Shown here: positions 11,665-23,577 of the stretch, piece by piece
How positions within the stretch are numbered: position 1 is the stretch's first letter
How the letters are laid out: every line of letters begins with the position of its first letter
Assembly: GCA_036365515.1 (NCBI GenBank)
Contig: CM070874.1
Span: 207,694,297 to 207,758,296 of the forward strand
Length of the DNA stretch: 64,000 nucleotides
Direction: 5' to 3'
Source: Torymus aiolomorphi
Lineage: Eukaryota; Arthropoda; Insecta; Hymenoptera; Torymidae
Program-made: the position numbers and the translations under genes
Notes under the pieces: generated by a model
What the model was told of the DNA's origin: nothing
Database searches by the model: none
What the model saw: the letters and a program-made list of their open reading frames with translations, nothing else

Positions 11665-12145
11665 TAATATAGGAAATAATTTTCCTCATAAAAAATTATG
11701 AAAATATCCGTATCAAGTTTATAAATTTTTTTCAAACAAATTATGCGAGAATAAATGAGATTTTAAATGGATCTTTAAAAAGATTTCGGACCTATGTACA
11801 GGGGCCCGTCTTTTTTTTTATAAATTTCACTTATCGTCATAAGAACTTGTGATAAATAATTTTTCACTTTTTTTATCGTTACAGAATCACACCCCAGGTA
11901 GCTATGCCTACCCTGTATAGGATGTTAGCTGCTTCAGCCATATAACTATGTCTTGAAGTAAATAATAACATCTATAACAACATGTACTACTCTGGTTAAA
12001 TAAATAAATAAATAAACATAGATTTTAAGGTTATGTTTAGAAAGATGTAATTTAGCTTCTCGTACAAGATTCTTTTTCTGTAAAATTAATATTTTTCAAA
12101 AACCATTTCCAAAGCTGAAAATCGGTTTACGAATCAAAGTATACA
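11665..12145. other. Non-coding spacer, short (TAAA)n run
   Basis: AT-rich, no gene seen. A few TAAA units lie near 11998-12015. Confidence 0.5.
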
Positions 12146-12880
12146 TCTTATCATGTAATGTAATTCGCTTACTGATAATAATTTCGTAGTACATAGTAGT
12201 ACTGTATAAAGCGATAATGGGACATTTATTAGTATCATTAGATACAACTTTTTTCCAACATACATTTTGAAATTTCTTATTTCCAATATATGATGCGTTA
12301 TTAATTTTCTTATTTCATATAAATAAAATTCATGCACTATTAATTTATTATTTTTGTTTCATACATTATTTATTATGTAATGTAAATCGTTTATTGATAG
12401 TATTTTCTTAGTACAGAATAGTACTGAATAAAGCGATAATGGCACATTTATAAGTATCATTAGATACAAGTTTTTTACAACATGCATTCTGAAATTTCTT
12501 ATTTCTAATATATCATGCATTATTAATTTTCTTATTTCTTATTTTTGTGTCATACATTATTTATCGTGTAAAGTAATTCGCTTACTTATAGTAATTTCGT
12601 AGTTCAGAATAGTACTGAGTAAGGCGATAATGGCACATGTATTAGTATCATTAGATACAACTTTTTTACAAAATGCATTCTGAAATTTCTTATTTCTAAT
12701 ATATCATGCGTTATTATTAATTTACTTATTTCTTATAAATAAAAATCACACACTAATAATTTCTTATTTTTGTTTCATACATTATATTTATCATGTAATG
12801 TAATTGGCTTACTGATAGTAATTTCGTAGTACAGAATAGTACTGAATAAAGCGATAATGGCACATTTATTAGTATTATGC
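12146..12880. repeat. Tandem repeat, about 190-230 bp, four copies
   Basis: The core AGTACTG[A/T]ATAAAGCGATAATGG recurs near 12210, 12427, 12617 and 12840, with a preceding CATGTAATGTAATTCGC-type box each time. Copies differ by small indels and substitutions. Confidence 0.85.
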
Positions 12881-13950
12881 AAAATTATATAACACATGCA
12901 AAACGGTCTTTAATAAATTCATAAAGAAATTATCAATTACTGCAGTATTTTACGATAACATGCAATATCATAACCATAATATTTTATTGCTAATCGATAT
13001 GGAAATGGATTCCTGCGGTATTAAATGAAAACATGCAAAATTATAACTACAGCATTTGATTGCAATTTAATAACAAAATTTACATTTAAAATAACATGCA
13101 CATTCACTTATAAAAAATATTTTATTGTTAATCAATAAAGTAGTGATCTATTGCTGCAGATTAAATAATAAACAAAATTTTGATAATTATTAATTGATGA
13201 AGAAATCATCAATTACTGTTGTATTTAATAAAATCATGCAACAATGTAACACATACAAAACGAACTTTTATTATAAATTCATAAAGAAATTCCCAATTAC
13301 TGCAGTAGTTTACGATAACATGCAATATCATAAACATAATATTTGATTGCAGATCGATAAAAGGAAATCGATTCCTGCAGTATGAAATAAAATCATGCAA
13401 AATTATAAGTACCGCATTTGATTGCAGATTAAAAAAAATATTTAAAATAACATGTACATTTAGTTATAAATTTTTTTTTATTGCAAATCAATAAAGAAAT
13501 GATCTATTGCTGCAGATTTAATAATATTATAGAGAATTATGATAATTATTAATTGATAAAGAAATTATCAATTACTGCAGTAGTTTACGATAATACGCAA
13601 TATCATAAACATAATATTTGATTACAGATCGATAAAAGGAAATCGATTCCTGTAGTATTAAATTAAATCATGCAAAATTTTAATTACTGCATTTGAGTGC
13701 AGATTTAGAAAGAATATTTACATATAAAATAACATGCACATTAAGTTATACAAATTTTTTATTGCAAATCAATAAAGGAATGATCTATTACTGAATTTTC
13801 TGCGGATTAAATAATATTTAAAATTATGATAATTATTAATTGATGAAGAAATCATCAATTACTGTTGTATTAAATAAAATCACGCAATATGGTAACACAT
13901 GCATTTCATTGCAGATTGATAAATAAAACAATACTGTAACATCAACTTTG
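12881..13950. repeat. Second AT-rich tandem repeat, about 300-350 bp
   Basis: Boxes such as AAAGAAATTATCAATTACTG, CATGCAATATCATAA and AAATCATGCAAAATTATAA recur about three times. The array ends with a near-palindrome (TGTAACATCAACTTTGATGTTACA region) close to 13945. Confidence 0.8.
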
Positions 13951-15219
13951 ATGTTACAATAGTAAAAGTAGAGATTCGACCTATGACCAGCATACTGTAG
14001 TCGAACAGATAAGCCTATAACCAGAGAAAAACCTTGATCGAAGAGTAGGCTCTAGGTAGCCTATAAACACCCCTTTAAACACAGTACTTACATGTATTTT
14101 CCCTACACATATAGAAGAGAGTATGCGAACTCCCTACGTCGATAAACGAAGAAGACCTTGAACAACAGCAACAACATGTATCTTGTAGGAGGCTTAGCTG
14201 TCGTAGCCTCCCAATGATTCCCCTTTCGCCTCTCTGCACCATGCTGATAGTATCTCTCTCTCTCACATTTGAATTATATCGTACCTGAAACATACATCAA
14301 AAACAATTACTGTAGGATATAAATTACTCACTGTATAGTTTTTCGAATACGACTTTGTCTAAGTCCTTGGAACGATAGCCACTGCTTTTATAATCACCCT
14401 TCAAACGCATATGGAGATGGTGTCGCTCGAGCAGGAGATCACCATACTGGATGGAACCTCTCACCTGTAAGAAGAACACTAATTTAAATAGCAGTAAGAC
14501 CACACAAACATTGAAATGGTACTAACCTGCTGAAAGACACTGCAATAACTTGAAGCGGAGAGTTATGTATATCCAACACCTGTTGACTTGCTCATGGAGC
14601 AAGCATTTTGAGGCAGCAACTACAGCAGCTGGAGCAACCCACTAGATTGCCTACATCTACAGCAATTGTCTGGCATCACTGAAAAAAGCACTAATTATCA
14701 GACACATGCATATTGTGTGCATAAGTATGACCACACACAGACCTCACCTACAACCACAATAAAGCAACATAACCTCCGTGAGTGACAGTCCTATGTGAGC
14801 AGCCTTGGCGAGAAGTATGACACCACCGTCGAAGATGACGTCGAGAACAGCATATAGATTTATAGATCTTTCGATAACACTCACAATACTTTACTTCATT
14901 AAATGGGCCAAAATTTAAAACTCAAAAAGTAAATTCATCTTGTTCCAACAATATAAAAGCCTTATCAGATTTGGCGGATGTATTTGCCATTCAAAGTTAT
15001 CGATATTTACTTTGAGGTGATGTGACCGTACTTAATCTAAAAGAATATAAAAATAATAGATATCCACCTTAGTAATGCATCTCAGATATCTCATATATTT
15101 TTAAGTTGACTTTATCAATCAGAAAGTAGATATAATTTAATAAAAAAATAAAAATATGTAATTTTTCAGTCTGGCAGTTCAAAAAAATACACAAGCAGTG
15201 TCTTAGTTAAATCTGAAAA
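13951..15219. other. Mixed non-coding stretch, no gene seen
   Basis: No convincing ORF. The part near 14765-14860 (AACATAACCTC..GAGTG.CAG motif and following bases) resembles 26965-27060, so it is probably a diverged dispersed repeat. Confidence 0.4.
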
Positions 15220-16590
15220 ACTGCAAACTTATTCCTAACGTAATTTTTGCAACTGTGAGAATTGTTTTCATGTTTTTGACCTGCACCCTTGGCCTAAAGG
15301 AGTAGTTCCGTAAAAGCGATTTCGTTCATAATTTTTTCTTAAGCTTTCAGGGACCTTTTCTAAAAGTATCAGTCAAAACATTTTTCCTAACGAAGTAATT
15401 GCGACTCTGAGAATTTTTTTTCGAGTTTACGGCATGGTATATCGACCCAAACGGACTTTTCCGGAAAAGCGATTTCGTTCATAACTTTTCTCTAAGCATT
15501 GGGGGACCTTTCCTACAAGTACCAGTCGAAACATCTTCCTAACGACGATTAATTGCGACTCTGGGAATTTTTTTTCGTGTCTTCGACATGGTATATCGGC
15601 CCGAAGGAGCTTTTTCGGAAAAGCGATTTAATTCATAAGTTTTTTGTAAGCATTGGAGGACCTTATCTACAAGTACCAGTCGAAACATTTTTCCTAACGA
15701 CGTTATTGCGACTTTGGGAATTTTCTTTCCAGTTTACGGCATGGTATATCGGCCTGAAGGGGCTTCTCCGGAAAAGCGATTTCGTACATAATTTTTTTTT
15801 AAACTTTGCGGGACCGTTTCTACAAGTACCTATCAGTCGAATCATTTTTCCTAACGACGTTATTGCGACTTTGGGAATTTTTTATCTAGTTTTCGACATG
15901 GTATACAGGTCTAAAGGGGTTTTTCCGGAAAAGTGACTTCGTTCATAATTTTTTTGTAAGCTTTGGGGGATATTTTCTACAAGTAACAGTCGAAAAAATT
16001 TTCTTAACGACATTATTGCGAATCTGGAAATATTTTTTCGAGTTTACGGCATGGTATATCGGCCCGAAGGGGCTTTCCCGGTAAAGCGATTTCGTTCATA
16101 ATTTTTTTCTAAGCATTTGAGAACTTTACAAGAAACCGTCGAAACATTTTTCCGAGCGACATAATTGCGGCTCTGGGAATTTTTTTTTTCGTGTTTAAGA
16201 CATAGTATATCGCCGTCGGGGAGCTTTTCCGGAAAAGCGATTTCGTTCATAATTTTTTTCTAAGCATTTGGGGACTTTATCTACAAGAAACCGTAGAAAC
16301 ATTTTTCCGAGCGACGTCATTGCGGCTCTGGAAATTTTTCTCCCGTTTACGACACAGTATATCGTCCGGGAGGGGGGGGGGGCTTTTCCGGAAAAGCGAT
16401 TCCGTTCATAATGTTTTTCTAACCATTTGACGTCTTTATCTATGAGAAACAATCGCAACTTTTTCCGAACAACGTAATTGCGTCTCTGGGAATTTTTATT
16501 CCCGTTTACGACACAGTATATCGATTTGGGGGGGCTTTTCCGGAAAAGCGATTTCGTTCATAATTTTTTTTCTAAGCATTTCGAAACTAT
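15220..16590. repeat. 155-bp satellite, left part
   Basis: Tandem units of about 150-160 bp. Markers: CGAAACATTTTTCCTAACGA, ATTGCGACTCTGGGAATTTT, TTTACGGCATGGTATATCG, TCCGGAAAAGCGATTTCG and TAAGCATT..GGGAC. About nine units, with the CGAAACATTTTT box near 15373, 15532, 15683, 15838, 15993, 16140, 16290 and 16450. It is cut by a solo LTR and resumes at 17682. ORFs inside are by-products. Confidence 0.92.
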
Positions 16591-17681
16591 GTGACGGGCG
16601 CCGATATATGGTAAGTGGATCACGTACACTGCGCCACGAGACTTGAATCTCGCACGCTTGCACGTATCGTGATCGGCAGAGCGCCACGCGGAACAAGCGC
16701 CAAGTAGTCGGAGAAGAAGACGAAGCCGCCGCGCCGCTGTGAGCGGGAACGAGCGGCCATGTTGTTGACCGTCGTGACACGCAACAAGTCGCGTCGTGAG
16801 TGAGCTCCGTGCATCGTAGAGTTTTGTGTGCGTGCCGCGCCGCCACGACTGGAGCCAATCGAGCGATCGCGCCGCCACCACTGGGAGGAGTGGAAGCGAG
16901 AGAGAAAGAGAGAGAACGCGAGCGCGAGGACGAGCACGGGAGGGAGAGAGAGACAGCTCCGTGTAGATTGCATGCGATGGCTGGCCAGCCCCGAGTAAGT
17001 AGAGCTTACACTTGCATCGGTGCTTCTTGGTGACGGGCGCGTGGTGCATCCCCCCCCCCCGTCACCCACGGTTAAGCGGCTCCGCCGTAACCGCGAGCGT
17101 GCGTGCCGTAGTTGAAGTCTCGGCCTGTCGCGTGTTGTAATAAAGTTTGTTCGGGTTTCGCGCCCCTTGCGCGACCATCTTCTTCGTATTAAAACCTTGT
17201 TTTTATCTTAACTTGTCGAGTCACGAGTATTTATTGAGCACGCCTTCACCTATGCATGATTTCCCGAATACCGCCCTCTACCCATTTCAGCAGCTGCAGT
17301 TAGCCGAGCACATCGTCTCCTGGAGGGGACAAGGTAGCAGGGTGTAAGTATCTCAATAGCCGCTCGAGAGGTTAGCCCGAGCGGCGTTGTACGCGGGAAA
17401 AGCCGGCTGCGCTGGTAACGCTAGGTCTTAGCGAGCAGCCGGTAGTTCGCGGGCAGGAGTTGGCAGCAGCGGCAGAGCGCAGCGCCGGTTCTAGGGGAAG
17501 GCGGCCTAGGCTTTCTACAATAGAAGCCGGGCTCGCATGTTCGGAACCTGTGCCGAGGCGCTTCTGCCGGACTACAGGTGATTCTACAACGGTGAGTTGC
17601 CCGGGCGTAGATTACACCCGTATATTACCCCGCGAACCCCTGAGAGGGATTAATACCCTCTCCGTAACCGAACCCCGTTAC
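16591..17681 (+). mobile_element. Solo LTR of a GC-rich LTR retrotransposon
   Basis: A 1.09-kb GC-rich block sits inside one unit of the 155-bp satellite. It begins GTGACGGGCG and ends AACCCCGTTAC, so the termini are short imperfect inverted repeats. ACTAT stands on both sides (16586-16590 and 17682-17686). Removing the block and one ACTAT restores a normal satellite unit (...ACTATCTACAAG). Size, ends, a 4-5 bp duplication and an internal polyadenylation signal fit a solo LTR, the product of LTR-LTR recombination. Orientation is inferred from that signal. The several ORFs on both strands are low-complexity and not genes. There is no gag or pol beside it. Confidence 0.78.
17139..17144 (+). promoter_or_regulatory. 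Polyadenylation signal of the solo LTR
   Basis: AATAAA followed by a GT-rich run (GTTTGTTCGGG), as expected at the R/U5 part of an LTR. Confidence 0.45.
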
Positions 17682-18200
17682 ACTATCTACAAGAAACCGT
17701 CGAAACATTTTTCCGAGCGACGTAATTGCGGCTCTAGGAATTTCTTTTACCGTTTACGACACAGTATATCGCCCTGGGGTGCTTTTCCGGAAAAGTGATT
17801 CCGTTCATAATTTTTTTTCTAAGCATTTGGGGACTTCATCTACAAGAAACCGTCGAAACATTTTTCCAAGCGACGTAATTGCGGCTCTGAGAATTGTTTC
17901 TCCTGTTTACGACACAGTTTATCGCCCTGGGGTGGCTTTTCCGGAAAAGCGATTTCATTCATAATTTTTTTCTAAGCATTTGGAGACTTTACAAGAAACC
18001 GTCGAAACATTTTTTCGAACGACGTAATTGCGGCTGTGGGAATTTTTTTTCGCTTTTCCGACACTGTATATCGCCGTGCAAGGATTTTCCAGAAAAGCGA
18101 TTTCCTTCATAATTTTTTTTTAGACCGTGTGGGACCTTTCCTTCAAGTACCAGTCGCAATATTTTTCCTAACGAAGTTATTGCGACTCTGGGAATTTTAG
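17682..18200. repeat. 155-bp satellite, right part
   Basis: Continuation of the same satellite after the solo LTR, about three and a half units, opening with the duplicated ACTAT and CTACAAGAAACCGTCGAAAC. Confidence 0.92.
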
Positions 18201-18685
18201 TTTTCGTGTGTGTGGCTATGGGAAAATTGACTTGTCTGTGAGAGTGGTTTTGGAGGTGGTTTATGGGGGTAGCGAAGTGCTAAATTGGTTTTCCCACTAT
18301 TTTTGGTCCATTCCTACCCTGTTTTATGGTTTTAAACCGGTTATAATGTAAATCGCAAATTTTAGTTTTTTCGTTCGCTGCGAACGTTCGGAATTTCAAA
18401 CACATCCAATAACTTATGACTACTAGCAGTACTAATTAATGCAAGATCTGCACTGTAAAGGATGTAAGAGGCAGTCATTAGCTGTCAGATTGCCAACTAT
18501 TACAGCCTCTGCAGCAGTGTCTGGACCACTGTTGTGCATCAGTTGTACAAACGGCAATGGCAGGTGCACACGCAACTTACACTTTACTTGGAGAACCTCT
18601 AAATAATGCCACCTCATTATAGCGTTAACACGTCTCCATCATATTTCCATTTAGTAGGAACGTCGTCATCAATTCAGTATTCAAC
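18201..18685. other. Unassigned non-coding stretch
   Basis: No repeat family recognised. A 61-codon minus-strand ORF (18432-18617) has a protein-like composition but no match I know, and I do not call it a gene. Confidence 0.35.
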
Positions 18686-19140
18686 TAGGTGATGCCTTGG
18701 GAAGGGTAACTACGTCGGCCAGCCTCCAAAGGAGTAAAATCAAACGACGCCGTGCTGTCTTTTGCGGGAGCTCTTCACCTTCGGCAGAAAAAAAATGTAT
18801 TAATAAAGTGTCAAAGATTAGGTATGAGGAGAGCAGTATTAAACTGCCAGGAATAAGGGAGCAGGTAGACGAAAATTAAGAGGTTAGGTTCATCTATGCT
18901 ACGTACATAATAAAGTCCCAGTCGGAAGCGAAGTATTTACACAAGTCCGTCGCAAGAAGGTCCGCTTCATTCAACTCGACCATCGCCGTCATTTCTCCAT
19001 TTTGTTCACCACGGTGATACCTCTCGAGAAGTAGTAGTTAGCTGTATCGGCCACCCTCGAGGGGAGAATCAAATGACGCCGTGTTGTCTTTTGCTGGAGC
19101 TCTTCGCCTTCGGTAGAAAAAAAAATGTTTTAATAAAGTA
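18686..19140. repeat. GGAGCTCTTC repeat family, left pair
   Basis: Two units about 330-340 bp apart, each with TTTTGC[G/T]GGAGCTCTTC, a CTTCGG[C/T]AGAAAAAAAA tract and TTAATAAAGT. Between them are GAGGAGAGCAGTATTAAACT and GTTAGGTTCATCTAT. The same family reappears at 24235-24740. Confidence 0.8.
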
Positions 19141-19715
19141 ATGAATGAAATTAAAAATGTTTTAGAATATATGATTTTTAAAAGTCGAAATACTTCAAAA
19201 ATTTTCGTCTGATTTCTTATTTTGGGAGCTTTAACTATTGGTCTTATGCCCTCCTACATAGTTTTTAAATAAAAAAGAAAAAAACAACCCCATATAACAA
19301 ATTATTAATATTTTAAATAAAAAATAACTTTTGACACTGATTGTATAGCCAATACATCCTTAAGTACAAAAGACCCTCGGCATCTGTGCTACTATTAGGT
19401 TAAAATTTATGGGCATTGACTAGTAGGTTATTTGTGTAACATTAATAGAACTAATAAAGACGCAACAATAGCAGATTCAGATTTTAAATGTTAGAATGTA
19501 CCAGTGCTCCTTCATTCTATCACCTGAGTAACAAGTATCTATGACATGAGTGTCATTATGAAAAAGCATTGATATTTTGTAAAATTTTCATTCCGAAATT
19601 GTCACTGCTATCACTTCATTACTTGCATTCACTAATAATCCACTCAGTAATACAAACAAGTTAAAAGAATATAACAACTTAGGATTTAACATCTAACGTC
19701 CCCTGCATGAATGAA
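19141..19715. other. AT-rich spacer, nothing recognised
   Basis: No coding frame and no repeat structure that I can support. Confidence 0.4.
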
Positions 19716-19957
19716 GAAAATATAATTAAAATTATTTTCAAATAATTTATCATAAAGACATTTCCTCCCTAAATTATGTAAGCTAAGCTAGAAGTTCCGA
19801 AACCCATTTTATACATCGATAAAGCATTTTCAATATTTTGACTTTGGTATATAACCAACCGGGTAAAGGACTTTCATGAGATAAAGCTTATATCCTTCGT
19901 ATTTTGTTCATATTTATGATTTGAAAAGTTTCAAATATGAAAATTTCCTAATTTTAA
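19716..19957 (+). repeat. Left arm of a fold-back (inverted repeat) element
   Basis: Reads as the inverse complement of 23578-23813 with about 85% identity by eye (shared boxes CATAAAGACATT, AAGCATTTTCAATATTTTG, CATGAGATAAAGCTTATATC and CAAATATGAAAATTTCCT). A Penelope-like element sits between the arms. Confidence 0.8.
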
Positions 19958-20079
19958 GTTTTCTTAGTATTATGTTGAGTGGCACCCTCCATGTTTAATA
20001 ATTTAAATGTTGTGAGGATCCTCGTGAGGGCCAATTCCCAGAAATAAATTTGAAAACAATCTTGAATACTAGATTGCAA

Positions 20080-20112
20080 CGTTTCGTCAGGAAGTTCCCT
20101 GACCTCTTCAGG
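20080..20112 (-). ncRNA. Hammerhead-like hairpin in the Penelope terminus
   Basis: On the minus strand: CTGAAGA, G, then GTCAGG-GAACTT-CCTGAC (perfect 6-bp stem), then GAAACG. This has the order of a hammerhead ribozyme core (CUGANGA, stem II, GAAA), which Penelope-like elements are known to carry. The extra G before stem II and the unmodelled stems I and III make activity uncertain. Confidence 0.4.
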
Positions 20113-20309
20113 CTTTATTGAAAATATATAGAGTTAAAACACATACACAAATAAAAATAAAAAACTAGTCAAATAAATTAAAACACTATCTATGCAAAAA
20201 CCTTTACCTATAAATCGCTACGTCGATACTGGTAAGATACCAGTAGAGTCGAAATGGTATGCAGAACATAATGCACGCTTCGCTGGGGTTTATATATAAT
20301 CACGCTTGT

Positions 20310-21856
20310 TTACCTTTTTAAATGTAACGTTCTTAACAGCTTTTTGTATATATTATTCAAATTTTGTGTATCTTCTATTCTATTGATAGTGTTATGATTT
20401 AAATTAATATGTAACATTTCGGAAATAATTCGTTTCGTGTAATTGTTTTCCCTATCTAAAATTTGGATGTTTTTCCAGTCAACGATGTGTTTCATAGTTC
20501 TTTGGTGTGTTGCTATCACTGATTTGTTATTCTTATCTCTTTCATGCTCTTTAATCCTATTTTTTAACATTCGCTTAGTTTCGCCAATATAAGTCGATGT
20601 ACAAGACATACAATTTATCTTATAGACTACGCCACATGTTTCTGATTTTTCTATTTTATCCTTTCCTAATTTAATTATATTGTTCAATTTTTTGTTGATC
20701 AAAGGTACTGTGCGGATGTTATATTTGTTTAAAATATACGAACATTTTTTATAAAAGGTATTATTATATGGAATGGAGATTGTAGTTAGTGAACGGTTCT
20801 CATTATTAGTCTTTTTATTGTGATATTTGAGTTTTCGAAGTCTATTTCGTATGTGTATGTTTATAAATTCGGAAGGATAATCGTTACATAAGAGAAGTTC
20901 TGTAATTTTGTGTATATTCGCGTCATGAAAACAAGTATCGGATAAAAGAATTGCTCTATCCACCAGGTTCGCAACGATGTTTATTTTTTGTTGTATGGTG
21001 TGGTTAGAATTATAATTTAACAGTCTCGATGATGCTGTTGTTTTTTGATACCAGTTAGTCAAAATTTGATTGTTTTTTGTCGTAAGACTGAGATCTAAAA
21101 AATTTATACTATTGTCTATTCAGATTCGAATGTAAATTTAAGATGAGTATTATACTTGTTAAACACTTGTAGAACTGTATCAACTTGATCGCTTTTTATA
21201 CATAAAATTGTGTCGTCTACATATCTAAAGTAAAAGAGCGGAATACAATCGTGTGTAATTTTTAATTCGCGCAAGCAGTCTGTTTCTAAATCTTCCATAA
21301 CCATGTCAGCGAATAATGGTGAGATAGGAGAACCCATAGGTGTGCCAAATATTTGTTTATAAGTTCTATTGTTGAAAATGAAATATGTGTTGTCAAATAA
21401 AAAACAGACTATATTCCGAATCTCATGAAAAGGAATTTTGCATTTATTGTGAATATGTGTGTAACGTCTGTCTATGCTTTCTAATACTAAATCGCACGGT
21501 ATATTTGTAAACAGAGAGCAAACGTCCAAAGATAGAAGTACATATGTACTGGGTATTGTAATTTTACTGATTTTATCTTTCATCTCGAAACTATTATTAA
21601 TATGAGAAAGCGGTTTCGGAATACAATTTTTTAATTCGTTGTAAATGATCTTAGATAAATAATATGTTGGGCTACCAATAGTTGAAATGATAGGTCTTAG
21701 TGGAATACCTTCTTTATGGATTTTTGGAAGACCATATGCTCTAGGTAGTAGAGTGTTGGTTTGTGTGAGTTGGTTGTTATGATATTTTATTTGTAAGAAA
21801 TCGTTATTGTTTAAATGCGCTAATTGTTTGTGAACATCTGATTGTAACTTTGGCAA
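20310..21856 (-). pseudogene. Penelope RT and GIY-YIG endonuclease, truncated and frameshifted
   Basis: Two frames make up one protein. The first (21856-21116, 246 codons) is the reverse transcriptase: palm motifs include LPRAYGLPKIHKEG, LRPIISTIGSPTY, FGTPMGSPISPLFAD and the catalytic RYVDDTIL. It stops after ...FTFESE because one A is missing near 21119-21120 compared with the other copies. The rest (21062-20310, 250 codons) follows in a shifted frame and includes the linker and the GIY-YIG endonuclease: GVVYKI, then a CxxC, STYIGETKRMLKNR and EHERD. The RT N-terminus is absent because the copy is truncated at about 21878. Other copies in the window are nearly identical. A single-base assembly error is possible but the truncation makes it dead anyway. 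Confidence 0.88.
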
Positions 21857-21883
21857 TGGATTTTTCTTTATTAGTTTGTTTAC

Positions 21884-22879
21884 ATGGTTATGGAAGATTT
21901 AGAAACAGACTGCTTGCGCGAATTAAAAATTACACACGATTGTATTCCGCTCTTTTACTTTAGATATGTAGACGACACAATTTTATGTATAAAAAGCGAT
22001 CAAGTTGATACAGTTCTACAAGTGTTTAACAAGTATAATACTCATCTTAAATTTACATTCGAATCTGAAATAGACAATAGTATAAATTTTTTAGATCTCA
22101 GTCTTACGACAAAAAACAATCAAATTTTGACTAACTGGTATCAAAAAACAACAGCATCATCGAGACTGTTAAATTATAATTCTAACCACACCATACAACA
22201 AAAAATAAACATCGTTGCGAACCTGGTGAATAGAGCAATTCTTTTATCCGATACTTGTTTTCATGACGCGAATATACACAAAATTACAGAACTTCTCTTA
22301 TGTAACGATTATCATTCCGAATTTATAAACATACACATACGAAATAGACTTCGAAAACTCAAATATCACAATAAAAAGACTAATAATGAGAACCGTTCAC
22401 TAACTACAATCTCGATTCCATATAATAATACCTTTTATAAAAAATGTTCGTATATTTTAAACAAATATAACATCCGCACAGTACCTTTGATCAACAAAAA
22501 ATTGAACAATATAATTAAATTAGGAAAGGATAAAATAGAAAAATCAGAAACATGTGGCGTAGTCTATAAGATAAATTGTATGTCTTGTACATCGACTTAT
22601 ATTGGCGAAACTAAGCGAATGTTAAAAAATAGGATTAAAGAGCATGAAAGAGATAAGAATAACAAATCAGTGATAGCAACACACCAAAGAACTATGAAAC
22701 ACATCGTTGACTGGAAAAACATCCAAATTTTAGATAGGGAAAACAATTACACGAAACGAATTATTTCCGAAATGTTACATATTAATTTAAATCATAACAC
22801 TATCAATAGAATAGAAGATACACAAAATTTGAATAATATATACAAAAAGCTGTTAAGAACGTTACATTTAAAAAGGTAA
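21884..22879 (+). pseudogene. Penelope RT C-terminus plus GIY-YIG endonuclease (5' truncated, frame open)
   Basis: 331 codons with no disruption. Residues 27-34 are RYVDDTIL, the catalytic palm motif of RT; the fingers and upstream palm are lost to 5' truncation at the inverted junction. Residues about 60-220 are the thumb and linker. Residues 224-255 form the GIY-YIG endonuclease with GVVY (225-228), a Cys pair (C232, C235) as in Penelope-type nucleases, YIG (239-241), Arg 250 and EH (253-254). The endonuclease nicks target DNA for primed reverse transcription. The listed ATG is an internal Met, not a true start. Stop is followed by a terminal region with AATAAA at about 23070. Confidence 0.88.
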
Positions 22880-23076
22880 ACAAGCGTGATTATATATAAA
22901 CCCCAGCGAAGCGTGCATTATGTTCTGCATACCATTTCGACTCTACTGGTATCTTACCAGTATCGACGTAGCGATTTATAGGTAAAGGTTTTTGCATAGA
23001 TAGTGTTTTAATTTATTTGACTAGTTTTTTATTTTTATTTGTGTATGTGTTTTAACTCTATATATTTTCAATAAAG

Positions 23077-23109
23077 CCTGAAGAGGTCAGGGAACTTCCT
23101 GACGAAACG
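23077..23109 (+). ncRNA. Hammerhead-like hairpin in the Penelope terminus
   Basis: Same hairpin as on the left side of this element, here on the plus strand directly after the AATAAA signal: CTGAAGA, a perfect GTCAGG/CCTGAC stem and GAAACG. Confidence 0.4.
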
Positions 23110-23209
23110 TTGCAATCTAGTATTCAAGATTCAAATGTTTTCAAATTTATTTCTGGGAATTGGCCCTCACGAGGATCCTCACAACATTTAAATTATTTGA
23201 GTTTTCTTA

Positions 23210-23577
23210 TATCTTTTGTGATTTTTACCATTTAAAAGTGACTTATTGAAGTAATTTATTCAAGTACAACTCTTCGAACTAGAACTGTGATTAAAATACA
23301 AGGAATGTAAGCTTTGACTCGTAAAAAACCATTACCCGGTTGCTGGGAAAAGATATTTACTTCAATAAATCATTTTTAAATGGTAAAATTATTAACATTT
23401 ACTTAATTATTGAAATTATTATTTCAGATTCTGCGGGGTGATTATAAACAAGGGCAATCTGACTTGCCATAAATATTAATTATTTTAACTTAATTTGTAA
23501 GGCTGTAAGACCGATGGAAAAATTCTTATCAGTTGACAGTTAAATGGTAAAAATAAGAAAAAATGTAAGACACCTTG
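23210..23577. repeat. Spacer of the fold-back element with an inner inverted repeat
   Basis: TTTTACCATTTAAAAGTGAC near 23225 and its inverse complement near 23370-23395 (CATTTTTAAATGGTAAAA) form a second, inner imperfect palindrome. No coding frame. Confidence 0.6.

Larger units (their letters stand above)
19967..23199. mobile_element. Penelope-like element copy 1 (two truncated copies, head to head)
   Basis: A 3.2-kb insertion flanked by a 10-bp target duplication AGTTTTCTTA (19957-19966 and 23200-23209). It consists of a minus-strand copy (19967 to about 21878) joined in inverted orientation to a shorter plus-strand copy (about 21879-23199). Both outer ends carry the same terminal sequence (CTCACGAGGATCCTCACAACATTTAAATTATT), so the whole is a large inverted repeat around the junction. 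Penelope-like elements often insert as 5'-truncated inverted or tandem partial copies with terminal pLTRs and variable target duplications, which fits. No copy here is complete. Confidence 0.88.

Noticed and set aside
14075..14293. 72-codon ORF with a Cys run
   Set aside because: Arises from a CAACAGCAACAACA-type low-complexity tract. No support.
16496..17069. Ser/Arg-rich ORFs up to 163 codons on the minus strand and one on the plus strand
   Set aside because: They fall inside the GC-rich solo LTR, are low-complexity, and overlap each other in several frames.
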